Of a stretch of DNA of 64,000 nucleotides, positions 24,339-33,286 are shown one piece after another. The stretch's first letter is position 1. Every line of letters starts with the position of its first letter. Source of the DNA: a virus; the IMG/VR virus record IMGVR_UViG_3300017731_002846, positions 41,905-105,904 of that record. One strand, written 5' to 3'. The translations under genes and the position numbers were made by a program. The notes below the pieces were generated by a model. The model saw only the letters and a program-made list of their open reading frames with translations, was not told the origin of the DNA and did not search any database.

Positions 24339-25646
24339 TTAGAAGTCTAGCACATCAAGCAAGGGCTCTCCATCATGAGCTATCTTGAAAGGCCGACCAG
24401 AAGGAGAATATTGGATATCATTAAGAGGAAGACCCATTGCATAACCAATTGTAGCATTTAACCCAGCTGGATCCACAAACCTACCTTCGACTGGGTTCCT
24501 GCCTATTTTATCCATCTTACCATAAACAGTTCCGCCTTTTACTCCTCCACCAGCAAGGAAAGCTGAGAACCCGTAAGGCCAGTGGTCTCTGCCATTTCCA
24601 TTATTAATTCTTGGAGTACGACCAAATTCCGAAACAAGGACAACCATTGTGTCTTGTAATAACCCTCGAAGCTCTAGGTCAATAAGTAAGGCACTGAGGC
24701 CTTTGTCTAGGTCGGCACAGTTATTAGCAACCGACTCGAAGTTGTTTGAGTGAGTATCCCAACCGCCACGATTCACTTCAATATAGCGAACCTTGTTTTC
24801 AACCAAACGCCTTGCAAGCAAACAGCCCTGTCCGAATGCGGAACGCCCATAAAGGTCTTTCATCGCGTCGGGTTCAGAAGCCACATCAAATGCTTTTAAG
24901 TCTTCACTACGCATCAGTTTGATCGCATCATTGTAAAGGTCCGTATAAGCACGAACCTGTTTTTGATCATAGTTGTCTAAAAAGCTGGCATTCATCTTTT
25001 GTGCCATGGCTAGTCTGCCGTCGAACCTAGATTGGTCGAGGTAATCCGCAGCTTTACTGTTTGCTAATCCTGCCGCTGGGTTGCCAATGGGGAGAGGACC
25101 AAACTTAGATTCCAGAAATCCTGAACTACCTGAGCGTCCGTTAATAGCAATGTTCATCGGGATTGTCGAGTTAATCGGGCCAGACATTTTTGCGATCCAA
25201 CTACCAAAGGTAGGGTGAGTAATCGTTCCCCGCATTTGATAACTTGTGTGCATCAGGTAATTGCCCTGCATGTGCGCACCTTGACTCGTCATCATTGTAC
25301 GAATGATAGCTCCATTATGCATATGCTTAGCTGTCTCCGGCAAGTATTCAGACAAAAACACCCCGTCTACGCTAGTCGGAATGGGGTTAACAGGCCCTTG
25401 GTAGGTATCTTTATCTGCATCAGTGTTGGGGGCAAATGTATCCATGTGAGACATCCCTGCAGACATGTATAAATAGATCAGATGTCTCGCCTTGGCTGGA
25501 CGGGTGCCAGGTTGAAGAGCTTGGGCAGGGGTATGGACATAAGAACCAGCCATAGGCAGTAGCCCAACACCTAAACAAGCTTTGGCTGCACTAGCAACAA
25601 ATTCCCTACGACTTAATTCGCTTAAATTCTTTATATCAGATTTCAT
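24339..25646 (-). CDS. DUF1501 Tat-exported protein, alkaline-phosphatase-like fold
   Basis: 435 residues of the DUF1501 family (PF07394), almost confined to Planctomycetota, Verrucomicrobiota and related bacteria. It starts with a twin-arginine signal, LSRREFVASAAKACLGVG (Arg13-Arg14), so it would be exported folded. Family hallmarks are YLYMSAGMSHMDTFAP, GAIIRTMMTSQGAHMQGN, YIEVNRGGWDTHSNNF and LVSEFGRTPRINNGNGRDH, then GFSAFLAGGGVKGGTVYG near the end. The fold belongs to the sulfatase/alkaline-phosphatase superfamily, but its reaction is unknown; hosts carry it beside DUF1549/DUF1553 genes. In the middle of a phage replication operon it looks like a transferred cellular gene. It has an AAGGCG ribosome site. 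Confidence 0.93.
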   Translation of the reverse strand: MKSDIKNLSELSRREFVASAAKACLGVGLLPMAGSYVHTPAQALQPGTRPAKARHLIYLYMSAGMSHMDTFAPNTDADKDTYQGPVNPIPTSVDGVFLSEYLPETAKHMHNGAIIRTMMTSQGAHMQGNYLMHTSYQMRGTITHPTFGSWIAKMSGPINSTIPMNIAINGRSGSSGFLESKFGPLPIGNPAAGLANSKAADYLDQSRFDGRLAMAQKMNASFLDNYDQKQVRAYTDLYNDAIKLMRSEDLKAFDVASEPDAMKDLYGRSAFGQGCLLARRLVENKVRYIEVNRGGWDTHSNNFESVANNCADLDKGLSALLIDLELRGLLQDTMVVLVSEFGRTPRINNGNGRDHWPYGFSAFLAGGGVKGGTVYGKMDKIGRNPVEGRFVDPAGLNATIGYAMGLPLNDIQYSPSGRPFKIAHDGEPLLDVLDF

Positions 25647-25651
25647 TCGCC

Positions 25652-26716
25652 TTATAGTAAGTCATCTATATCTATTTTAGGCTTATTCCAATACGGACAA
25701 CCTTTGTATTCCATTAATTCTAATATTTCGCCTTCTTCTTTATTTAAGATGATAGTATCTTTATCTTCTTCAAAGTAAGATTTAATAATCTTGCCGTCAG
25801 AATTTTTAACAACATAGTAATTCATTGGCTTCCTGTAGGAGCAAATATAAGCAACAACTGGATTTCCTTCTTTGTCAAGCAATGGGCTGCCTTTAGATAT
25901 TTTATATCCATCTTTGCCGCACATAAGTGGACCACCAAATGTTCCATCAGAGGGATAACCTTGAGCCCCTGCAAAATTAGACACCGCATCGTCTTCATCA
26001 AAATTGTCAAGAAATGTCTGTATGCCCGTCAGGAAGAGCTCGACACCTTCCAACTCTTCTTCACTAATTTCCGACATTTTAACACAGCCTGATGCATGCA
26101 AATCAAATTTAAGAAATAAGAATTCAACTTGACGTTTTTTAAAGTGAGGAAAAAGTTTACGGACGGCTAGGGTATAAAGAAGATCTTGTAAATTATCTGT
26201 AACCTCTTTGCCTTTAAAGACAGACTTACTACTCTTGAAGTCTCTAATTACAGCTAAACTTGAGTCCTCATAAAGGAACAACTTATCAATAAACCCTCGC
26301 ATCCTATAAAGTTTTTTACCTTCATCTACAGTAATATTAAACTCCTGCTCAGATATAGCTTGATCTGGTTCGCCTCTTGCTCCACCAAAAAAATCAAAAT
26401 GAAGTCCGGCCAAAGTCATGTCATTAATCATCTCTAAGTTTTCCGGGTCATTAACTTTTAGCTTTTTAGCATGGTACAAGACCAATCTCTTTACTGGTTC
26501 ACATGCAAAAATAGAGTCTTTTAGTATGATTTCATCATAAATTTTCCGATGCTTGTCGGCCCCGAGCAATTCAAAGATTAAGTGACAAATCCACCCCCTG
26601 CTTGCTCCATCATTACTACGATCAGGGACTTTTAAGATATATGTGGCCCAGTAGCTCCAAGAGCAACTTTGGGCCTTCTTTATACGACTTGCGGAAAGGG
26701 GTGTTAGATTACTCAT
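25652..26716 (-). CDS. PD-(D/E)XK exonuclease, Cas4/RecB-like
   Basis: 354 residues. LSASRIKKAQSCSWSYWATY is the usual Cas4/AddB-type start, RGWICHLIFELL carries the motif-I His, RMRGFIDKLFLY the first Asp, and VIRDFKSSK the D-x-K of the PD-(D/E)XK site. Cysteines at about 17 and in the C-terminal GCPYW region might hold an iron-sulfur cluster, but a full Cas4 set is not clear. In phages such nucleases process ends for replication or recombination. It overlaps the primase gene, between DUF1501 and primase. Confidence 0.8.
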   Translation of the reverse strand: MSNLTPLSASRIKKAQSCSWSYWATYILKVPDRSNDGASRGWICHLIFELLGADKHRKIYDEIILKDSIFACEPVKRLVLYHAKKLKVNDPENLEMINDMTLAGLHFDFFGGARGEPDQAISEQEFNITVDEGKKLYRMRGFIDKLFLYEDSSLAVIRDFKSSKSVFKGKEVTDNLQDLLYTLAVRKLFPHFKKRQVEFLFLKFDLHASGCVKMSEISEEELEGVELFLTGIQTFLDNFDEDDAVSNFAGAQGYPSDGTFGGPLMCGKDGYKISKGSPLLDKEGNPVVAYICSYRKPMNYYVVKNSDGKIIKSYFEEDKDTIILNKEEGEILELMEYKGCPYWNKPKIDIDDLL

Positions 26717-27758
26717 TGAAGAATTTATTTTTGTAAGAACTAGATGCTATCTCTTTCTGTTCGATTAATTCCAAAATTTCTTTTTGGTAAGAAGGTTGAT
26801 CAAAGATGTAATCTTCTTCATCCAAATAAGACTTCCATTCAGGAAACTGATTACTAGACATATCCCCAAAATCATTTTCGAGAGGCGAATGTATTATTAT
26901 ATTATCCTTATTGAAGTAATTCAAAAGTTTCAAGTAACACTTATATGCTCCAATCTTACCTCGGTTTTGATCTTTATCTTTGTCGTTGTTAAGCGATAGT
27001 ATAACTTTAGAGCAACCAGAACTAACCAAGAAGCATGTCATAGCAGAAGATATTGATGTACCAAATAAAACAAGAACGTTTTTTATACCATTTTGATTAA
27101 GGTTCAATAAGTCACCTATGCTTTCGACTAAAATCACAGAGCCTGATTCGGAGATTGCTGATTGCACAGATTCTCCGCTGGGGTTTGGAGCATAAAAAGG
27201 ATAAATCCATGATGATTTCTTCCCGACATGTTTCCATTTAGGGCGATTGTTTGGGCTGGGGGACATGTCGCGACCACTAAAACCGCAGATTGATCCCTCG
27301 GCATTATAAATAGGGAAGACAAATCTTTGATACATTGCTCCTTCTGTTGCTAAGCCTGAACTTAGAGCTTTCAATACAGATGAGTCAATTCCCCTGTCAT
27401 TATAAAACTTATAGTGAGGGAGTAGCCGATCAAGCATTGAAGGTGGGTATGTTTTTTCCATAACTAATTTTGGTTTTTCAATAGTTTCAGTAGGGGTATT
27501 GGCGAAGTCATATCCTCCTAGGATTTTTTTAAGCTCACCTTTGTCATTCGTCTGTAGGGTAGCAGAAACCAGTGACTCGAGAGGTAAGTAAGAAGAATTT
27601 TTAACAAAATCCACCCAAACACCCGAGTCTTTATAAACTTGAAGCGCGGTTGGGTTTTTACCTCCTCTGTATAAAGCACTTGTTCTCCAGTGATTACCAA
27701 AATCAGAAAGCTTATAACCTAGATTCGTTAGAATATCTTTAATTTTATCAGCCGTCAT
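26709..27758 (-). CDS. dnaG: DnaG-type DNA primase
   Basis: 349 residues. The N-terminal part (HWRTSALYRGGKNPTALQVY, GVWVDFV) keeps the fold of the primase zinc domain but lacks its cysteines, as in several phage primases. The core has RFVFPIYNAEGSICGFSGRD and the Toprim signature: ILVESIGDLLNL with the key Glu, VLFGTSISSA, and a shortened LSLNNDKDKD metal loop. It makes RNA primers for lagging-strand synthesis with the DnaB gene next to it. The start overlaps the helicase stop. Confidence 0.88.
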   Translation of the reverse strand: MTADKIKDILTNLGYKLSDFGNHWRTSALYRGGKNPTALQVYKDSGVWVDFVKNSSYLPLESLVSATLQTNDKGELKKILGGYDFANTPTETIEKPKLVMEKTYPPSMLDRLLPHYKFYNDRGIDSSVLKALSSGLATEGAMYQRFVFPIYNAEGSICGFSGRDMSPSPNNRPKWKHVGKKSSWIYPFYAPNPSGESVQSAISESGSVILVESIGDLLNLNQNGIKNVLVLFGTSISSAMTCFLVSSGCSKVILSLNNDKDKDQNRGKIGAYKCYLKLLNYFNKDNIIIHSPLENDFGDMSSNQFPEWKSYLDEEDYIFDQPSYQKEILELIEQKEIASSSYKNKFFNE

Positions 27759-29257
27759 AATTCAATAGATAAGTCTCTGTTGTTGTTGTCAGTTAAAGAA
27801 ACATCTACTTGAGCATCAACCATGTCTTGCAAGTCTCCAACTTCAGTGATATCAAAATTTTCAAAATTCAAGTTAATGAAATTTCTTCTTAAGTCAGTTC
27901 CGTTTGGCATTCTGACCGGCTGAATTGCTCGATGGATGTTTTCCCCTAAGTGCCTATACTTGAAGCAAGTAAGCCTATGGGTTCCGTATTGATTGTCTTC
28001 TTCGGCCAGCTCATCCATTGTCTTTTGACGTAATGAAAATAAATGAGAACTAAACTGAGTAATGCGATCAGAAAGAGAAACAATGCTTTCATCCTCAACG
28101 ATATTATCAGACGTACGATTATTGGTTATTCCAGAACGATTACTTTGGACACTTGTCATCATGGAAATTACAGGCTCGCCATCAAAAACGATATCTCTCT
28201 GAATCAACTTCTTGAATTTATCAACCATCTCTCCAACTATTTGCCACTCAGATTTATTGCCAGCTTTTTCAGCGGTTGTTTTAATGTAATCAAAACTTAG
28301 AATCATTTTATTACCCCTTTTAATATTTCCATAGTAAAAATGCTTTACCACTTGAATCATTGAGTCAATAGGCATCCCTCCTACGTTTTGATAGTAAAAC
28401 TTAAACCTCTTGATGATAGGCCAAACACTTCTGACCTTATTGACAATCTCCTCTCCGGCATGTCTCCATTGACCTGTCTCTAGTAAATGCATAGGCACTT
28501 TAGATAAGGCCGCACACTGACGCATCATTAACTCTTCTTTACTCATTTCGCCGTTATCAAGGTGAAGCACGGGTATATCTTCTTCCTTGGAAACTTTTAG
28601 ACAGAAGTCCATAACAAACTGTGTTTTACCCACACCGGTCCTAGCTACAAGTGTAGTGATATTTCCGGGACGCAATAAAGAACCATAAAGATTGTGCAGT
28701 CTTGAATGCGGGCCCTTGGGTCCAAATTCAGTTCGTGGGTTGTTTCCTCGAAATTCGATAACCTCTTCCATCTCAGAAAATATATTTTTAGGAGAGTTTT
28801 CTCCATTCTCATAAAGATTTATATTCTCAGCATAAATTGAATCAGCTTTATTGATGATATCCGTCAAGTTTTTTGACGAATCTATACTTTTCATTTCTTT
28901 AATTATGCCTTGTGCACTTTCTGAAATCTCCCGACGAACAGAAAACTTTTTAAGCTCTTTTGCAGACTCAATGACAGAAGACTGTGATGAACGCTTTAAC
29001 TTTAAAGCCTTAATATAGTCCGAGACATTAATATTGTCTTCGAAGGTTATTCCGGAGAGCCTAATTCTTTCAGATAATATAACTTCGTCAACAAAATTAC
29101 CAGACTCATAGTCTGATTTGAGGAAACTATAGATTATTTGATTTGGCTCAAAGAAAAAATCGTTAGAGGATACAAATGCAGCAATTTCAACATACTTGTC
29201 GGGATAATTTAAGAGCCCAGCAAGCAATTGCTTTTCAACTTCAGCGGAGAATACCAT
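27755..29257 (-). CDS. dnaB: Replicative DNA helicase DnaB
   Basis: 500 residues with the DnaB plan. The N-terminal helical collar (VEKQLLAGLLNYPDKYVEI) is followed by a linker and a RecA-like motor with Walker A ARTGVGKTQF, PVLHLDNGEMSKEEL, Walker B MILSFDYIKTT and a late SDRITQFSSHLFSLR segment. It unwinds the fork 5'-3' and recruits primase. No helicase loader is visible nearby. Its ATG is at the predicted transcription start of the promoter at 29265-29293, so the message is probably leaderless. Confidence 0.95.
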   Translation of the reverse strand: MVFSAEVEKQLLAGLLNYPDKYVEIAAFVSSNDFFFEPNQIIYSFLKSDYESGNFVDEVILSERIRLSGITFEDNINVSDYIKALKLKRSSQSSVIESAKELKKFSVRREISESAQGIIKEMKSIDSSKNLTDIINKADSIYAENINLYENGENSPKNIFSEMEEVIEFRGNNPRTEFGPKGPHSRLHNLYGSLLRPGNITTLVARTGVGKTQFVMDFCLKVSKEEDIPVLHLDNGEMSKEELMMRQCAALSKVPMHLLETGQWRHAGEEIVNKVRSVWPIIKRFKFYYQNVGGMPIDSMIQVVKHFYYGNIKRGNKMILSFDYIKTTAEKAGNKSEWQIVGEMVDKFKKLIQRDIVFDGEPVISMMTSVQSNRSGITNNRTSDNIVEDESIVSLSDRITQFSSHLFSLRQKTMDELAEEDNQYGTHRLTCFKYRHLGENIHRAIQPVRMPNGTDLRRNFINLNFENFDITEVGDLQDMVDAQVDVSLTDNNNRDLSIEL

Positions 29258-29264
29258 GACGGTT

Positions 29265-29293
29265 ATATTAGCAGAAAAAAATTAATTAGTCAA
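29265..29293 (-). promoter_or_regulatory. Sigma70-type extended -10 promoter of dnaB
   Basis: TTGACT (29288-29293), 17-bp spacer, TGC then TAATAT (29265-29270). The predicted start near 29258 leaves at most one base before the ATG at 29257. Confidence 0.8.
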
Positions 29294-29564
29294 GACCATT
29301 TTCTGGGTCATCATTCTCTGCGCCATACATATGATCAGCTTCTTCTAAGCTAATCAAGTATTTTTCGAGAGATTTTCTTAATCCCATTTCAATGATTTGA
29401 CTTTGACACCGAGTATAAACCATAGGATTTCCCTGTTGGTCTACATATGCTAGAACGAAACCTTTATTATGGTCTGCATCACCAGTCAGCTCGAAAAGTT
29501 TCTCTAGGATACTTTCCGGAAGCTGAAAGGAGTTAAAACTATCTGGGTTTATTTCTTCGCTCAC
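29286..29564 (-). CDS. Small acidic protein of unknown function
   Basis: 92 residues, acidic, read from a GTG supported by a GTGTA motif 15 bp upstream. The central part (NKGFVLAYVDQQGNPMVYTRCQSQIIEMGLRKSLEKY) looks like a small alpha-beta fold, and the end is acidic. I do not recognise it. It lies between dnaB and the VSR-like nuclease, and the dnaB promoter overlaps its last bases. Confidence 0.55.
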   Translation of the reverse strand: MSEEINPDSFNSFQLPESILEKLFELTGDADHNKGFVLAYVDQQGNPMVYTRCQSQIIEMGLRKSLEKYLISLEEADHMYGAENDDPENGLD

Positions 29565-29568
29565 TATA

Positions 29569-29579
29569 TTTAGTTACAC
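29569..29579 (-). promoter_or_regulatory. GTGTA-type candidate promoter (gene at 29286-29564)
   Basis: GTGTAACTAAA on the minus strand, starting 15 bp before the GTG start at 29564. Confidence 0.55.
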
Positions 29580-29584
29580 ATGTG

Positions 29585-29995
29585 TTACAGGACAATACCA
29601 AAAGATTTAAACAAATCTTCTGACAAAACATCCTTGGGGTAAATTTCAACAAGCTTTATATTATTCAATTCGCAAAATTTTTGTTTGTCATTGTCCCTTC
29701 TTATTTGACTAAGGAAGGTAGACTTTGATTTTCCATGAAAAAATGGAGTATACTTTAAGTGCTGGCCTCCTTGGACTTCTATAGCTATGTTTTTATTAGA
29801 GTTATAGAAATCAAAACTCATTTTAGTGCCAGCTATAGGGAACTCTTCAAATACGATATCCATATCCCAATAAGGCTGAATAAACTCTTTAACAGAGTAC
29901 TGTAGCTTGCTTCGACTGGAAGCAGTCCATTTGATTAAGTATTTTTTAGGCTTCTTTACTCGTTTAGTTGAACCAACTAATGTTTTAAATATCAT
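29585..29995 (-). CDS. VSR-like / PD-(D/E)XK endonuclease
   Basis: 136 residues. A basic N-terminus leads into FEEFPIAGTKMSFDFYNSNK, IAIEVQGGQHLKYTPFFHG and SQIRRDNDKQKFCELNNIKLVEI. This order (D in SFDFY, E-x-Q in EVQGG, then a helical R-x-x-D-x-x-K) is that of small phage VSR/Holliday-type nucleases. It probably cuts branched or mismatched DNA during recombination. It stands directly downstream of recA, in the same operon. Confidence 0.75.
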   Translation of the reverse strand: MIFKTLVGSTKRVKKPKKYLIKWTASSRSKLQYSVKEFIQPYWDMDIVFEEFPIAGTKMSFDFYNSNKNIAIEVQGGQHLKYTPFFHGKSKSTFLSQIRRDNDKQKFCELNNIKLVEIYPKDVLSEDLFKSFGIVL

Positions 29996-31120
29996 TTAAT
30001 TATTTTCTTGGTAAATAAGTTCTTTAAAATGTTTTATTAAGAATGATGTTAAGTCAGGTGAGTCTTCAAGTAAAGAATTTAATTTAGGCTCACCTTGAAT
30101 CTTCTCTGGAAACTCCAACTTCTCCTTGGCAAGTAAATCTATAAAGTCTTGCTCAACAGAAATCCATGCACCTTTTTTATTTATATAACCCCAAAGATAT
30201 AGCATATCAATAACTTCTCTTTCAATCCATATAGATGTCCCATTTATTCTTCCATACTTGATTGGGTATTCCAAAGTATAATTGGTCTTTTCGTTTGGAG
30301 ATTTTTTAACTGTAATTTTAGCTATATGACCTATGATTTTATTTTTCTGTTGATCGATAGGCTGAGTTTGGTTTTCAAGTATTAGATCCTTCTTAAACCT
30401 GGGCTCGAACTCAAGAATGTAGTTGGCGAAGTGAAGTAAAGCATTACCCCCTGTAGCAGTAGTCTGCCTGACTGGAGCCTTACTATAAGGGTCGAGTTTG
30501 ATGTCGGCACGAACTTGAGATATAAATATAGCCATATGACCCCTCTTGGCTAAAGCGATACTCATCTTTTGCATAAATTTAGCACCAAGAAGTGCTCCGC
30601 CTGCAACCTTATGAGAATCTTCAAAGCCCTTTTTTAGGTCATCTTTCATGATCAAGCCGTCAAGAGAGTCTAGGATAAAGCAATACTTTGTGCCCTCGGG
30701 ATTTTTAGCCACCAAGATCCTCATTAAGTCAAGTACTGTCTCGTAAATATTACAGTCAAAAACAAAGCATTTGCCGGCATCCCAGCCATCTTCTTTATCT
30801 ACAAAGTCAATACCGCACCGTTTTCGCATCTCTTTTGAAAGCCTTCCTTCGGCCTTAATGTAGATGCCTTTAGAGTTAGGCATTTGTAGGAAATTTTTCA
30901 TAACCTCGAGAGCTTCAGAGCTTTTACCACCCTCATTCATACCAGTGAACCTATGTAGGCCGGGGCCTAAACCGCCATTAAGCTCAAAGTCAACCTTTAA
31001 GCTTCCACAAGATACTTTGTAATCAATTTCATCTTCGAAATTATAATGATGCTCTTCGTTTTGCTTTAAGAACGATGTTAATGCCTGCTTAGTCTCTGCA
31101 ACTTCTTTTGTTTTACTCAT
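29996..31120 (-). CDS. recA: RecA/UvsX-like recombinase
   Basis: 374 residues with RecA core motifs: Walker A GMNEGGKSS at about 60-68 (altered from GPESSGKT), Walker B CFILDSLDGL, the helix GAKFMQKMSIALAKRGHMAIFISQVR, and TATGGNALLHFANYILEFE at the DNA-binding side. It pairs homologous strands for repair and recombination-dependent replication. The N- and C-terminal ends differ from bacterial RecA, as in phage versions. It lies in an operon with the small gene upstream and the nuclease downstream. Confidence 0.93.
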   Translation of the reverse strand: MSKTKEVAETKQALTSFLKQNEEHHYNFEDEIDYKVSCGSLKVDFELNGGLGPGLHRFTGMNEGGKSSEALEVMKNFLQMPNSKGIYIKAEGRLSKEMRKRCGIDFVDKEDGWDAGKCFVFDCNIYETVLDLMRILVAKNPEGTKYCFILDSLDGLIMKDDLKKGFEDSHKVAGGALLGAKFMQKMSIALAKRGHMAIFISQVRADIKLDPYSKAPVRQTTATGGNALLHFANYILEFEPRFKKDLILENQTQPIDQQKNKIIGHIAKITVKKSPNEKTNYTLEYPIKYGRINGTSIWIEREVIDMLYLWGYINKKGAWISVEQDFIDLLAKEKLEFPEKIQGEPKLNSLLEDSPDLTSFLIKHFKELIYQENN

Positions 31121-31449
31121 GATAAAAAATCTCTCAATGTCTTCGGTTTTTTGTCTATATTAAAATCTTCTCCGTATTTTTCTCCCAATTTAATTTCTTT
31201 TTTAGTAGGGATATTATACTTAAATAGATTGTATCTTCTTTTTAATTCGTTTTGGTAAAAACCAGAACGGAATAGAATCATACTATCAAGTTTCTGAGGA
31301 AAAGTCAAGCCTTTCCAGAATTTAGATTCAGGATAAAGCTCTAATAAAATATTAAGAGTCTTAATTTCTCTGCCCCAAAATAAACGTTTTTGCTTGTCTG
31401 GAACATTAAGTAATTTCTCGATAACTTTTTTCTTTTCAGTATGAGTCAC
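31117..31449 (-). CDS. Basic protein of unknown function upstream of recA
   Basis: 110 residues, very basic and helical (KKKVIEKLLNVPDKQKRLFWGREIKTLNILLELYP). It starts at a GTG that coincides with the predicted transcription start of a strong promoter, so it is read from a leaderless message. Its stop overlaps the recA ATG. Basic composition and place suggest a DNA-linked accessory role in recombination. No family recognised. Confidence 0.6.
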   Translation of the reverse strand: MTHTEKKKVIEKLLNVPDKQKRLFWGREIKTLNILLELYPESKFWKGLTFPQKLDSMILFRSGFYQNELKRRYNLFKYNIPTKKEIKLGEKYGEDFNIDKKPKTLRDFLS

Positions 31450-31455
31450 TTAACC

Positions 31456-31484
31456 ATAATAGCATTCAGTGACAAATTAGTCAA
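31456..31484 (-). promoter_or_regulatory. Sigma70-type extended -10 promoter of the recA operon
   Basis: TTGACT (31479-31484), 17-bp spacer, TGC then TATTAT (31456-31461). The predicted start is 31449, the G of the GTG start codon itself. Confidence 0.82.
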
Positions 31485-31491
31485 GGTAAAA

Positions 31492-31737
31492 TTAAAAATC
31501 TTCCTCAGGGAACCAAGAAGGAGAAGACTCCTCGACTGTATAAATAGAGTCACCTAATACATCAAGATAAGGAACAATATATTTCCCGTCAGTGATTCGA
31601 GCTTGCTCGAGGGCCCAGGATGTAGTTGTTAAGGTATATTCTTCGGGGGCATCGTTTAAACTTGATATATATGCATTATGGCATGCATCTAGGCAAGCAG
31701 ATGAGTCTTCTTCAGAGTCTAGAATGTAATATTTCAT
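31492..31737 (-). CDS. Small protein downstream of the adhesin-like fibre
   Basis: 81 residues from MKYYILDSEEDSSACLDAC, where the ATG overlaps the upstream stop (ATGA). Residues 30-70 read SWALEQARITDGKYIVPYLD. Proteins of this type are found after fibre genes in phages, with a short Y-x-I-x-P-Y-L-D core, but the function is unknown. It is acidic and probably a small fibre-associated protein. Confidence 0.55.
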   Translation of the reverse strand: MKYYILDSEEDSSACLDACHNAYISSLNDAPEEYTLTTTSWALEQARITDGKYIVPYLDVLGDSIYTVEESSPSWFPEEDF

Positions 31738-33269
31738 ACGGCGAGAGGCTGATCTGTTTGATATACATGCCCGACTGGAAGTGTTTGACCCCATTTATAT
31801 GCCAAGTAGCCTTCTGTTTTTTTACGTAAAGAATCGCTGACAACAATATTATAATTAATAAATTCCCCTAATTGGAAATTAGTCCTGTTGCCCAATCTAA
31901 AGGATGCTGTGGCTGACGGCTCTATCGTTTTGTTGGTACCGGTTCCTTGTGTAACATCGACCCCGTTTTTATAGTGTTTCCTTAGTGTTCTTGATGCACT
32001 ATTTTGGAAATTAATAATATATTCATCGTTTGCAGAGACTGAGGGACCAAACGAACGGCCCGTTGCATCGTTTTCATTAATATCAATATAGAAAACTCCA
32101 TTTTCCCAAGGGGTATGTGCATTAAAATAAGATGTACTGCCCTTTATGGAATCGGTTAAAGAGAAACCATTACTTCTTGTCAAGGTTAATGTTTTTACTA
32201 CACAAAAAATAGACATTTCATTTATTGAAGATGTGTTGCCAAAAATGTTGAAGCCTGATGATGTCCCTAAGAAAGAATTGTTTGTGCTGGCAGCCTGATT
32301 CCATGTAAATTCAACTGTATCAAGCCCGTTAATAGCAGAAGAAGCCACGGTTGGTTGCAGTGAAGCTGTTGATTGAGTGAAATTAGAGTTTGAGCCTAGT
32401 GTGCCTAAATTTTTCCAAGTAGAAACAAGAGACGAACTCTGTATGATCTTGGATGTATCAGAGCTGTCAGATGCATCAAACCATGAAGCCGTAGAAACCT
32501 CACTTGGTGTCCATGCCTTGGTTGTAATAGACTCGGCATTTGACCAATCAGTAACTGTTGCGCCAGCTTCTGCTCTGGCACGATAGTAATATGTGGTAAT
32601 TGAATCCGGGGCATGCTCAAAGACTATGTCATTGGTAGCATTAGGAAGTTCTGTGAGAGTATTGATTATATTTGCAAAATCAGAAGATTTTGAAACTTGC
32701 AATCGATACAAGCTGGCAGACTCCGTGTAAGGAACGCTAATTAAGATCTTAAGCTTATCATCTTGGTTGTCTTGGGCTGATATAATAGGCGCGGCGACTA
32801 TGCTGTAATTCGCAGTGATGGTAACATTACCCGCGCCAACAGTAAAAGTTGTGTTGGCTGAAGTGGTACTGCCAATTTCGCCAGGGCCGACAACAGCCCA
32901 GGAATCAAATTGATAAAGATCATTTGGGTTTGCAGTAATATTAATAGTTGTGCCGATCTCTATATCTCCGCCTCCCGTTTCAGCTCCATTATTACCGTTA
33001 ACCGTAACAGTAAATGTCTGAATTCCAGATTCAAGAATCGGACGAAACCCAGAATCATAAGGGTCTGTAATTAAATACTCAAGCCCATAATTATATAACT
33101 TGCGGAAAAGTTCTCTACCCGTATGATTAATGTAATAGCTCTCCTCGGAGGGTTGCTCGAATAATACTGTAGCGATTCGAGACTGAAACTCAGGAAAGCG
33201 AGAGTTCAACTCACTGGGAGTTTCAACGGAATGAATTTCTTGCAATAATTTTGGTAATGTGTCGGACAT
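31734..33269 (-). CDS. Adhesin-like tail protein with LamG-like C-terminal domain
   Basis: 511 residues from MSDTLPKLL, where a GTGTA motif starts 17 bp upstream. An N-terminal helical region (1-95) is followed by an InlB/List-Bact-type repeat (about 97-165: FTVTVNGNNGAETGGGD, ITANPNDLYQFDSW), a fibronectin-III-like domain (170-265), then a LamG/concanavalin-like domain from WTPSEVSTASWFDASDSSD to the end, closing with EGYLAYKWGQTLPVGH. Such proteins bind carbohydrate or protein on the host surface. It is one of several fibre-like proteins and may be the second receptor-binding module. Confidence 0.75.
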   Translation of the reverse strand: MSDTLPKLLQEIHSVETPSELNSRFPEFQSRIATVLFEQPSEESYYINHTGRELFRKLYNYGLEYLITDPYDSGFRPILESGIQTFTVTVNGNNGAETGGGDIEIGTTINITANPNDLYQFDSWAVVGPGEIGSTTSANTTFTVGAGNVTITANYSIVAAPIISAQDNQDDKLKILISVPYTESASLYRLQVSKSSDFANIINTLTELPNATNDIVFEHAPDSITTYYYRARAEAGATVTDWSNAESITTKAWTPSEVSTASWFDASDSSDTSKIIQSSSLVSTWKNLGTLGSNSNFTQSTASLQPTVASSAINGLDTVEFTWNQAASTNNSFLGTSSGFNIFGNTSSINEMSIFCVVKTLTLTRSNGFSLTDSIKGSTSYFNAHTPWENGVFYIDINENDATGRSFGPSVSANDEYIINFQNSASRTLRKHYKNGVDVTQGTGTNKTIEPSATASFRLGNRTNFQLGEFINYNIVVSDSLRKKTEGYLAYKWGQTLPVGHVYQTDQPLAV

Positions 33270-33273
33270 GCAT

Positions 33274-33286
33274 ATATAATATACAC
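33274..33286 (-). promoter_or_regulatory. GTGTA-type candidate promoter of the adhesin-like gene
   Basis: GTGTATATTATAT on the minus strand, starting 17 bp before the ATG at 33269. Confidence 0.6.
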
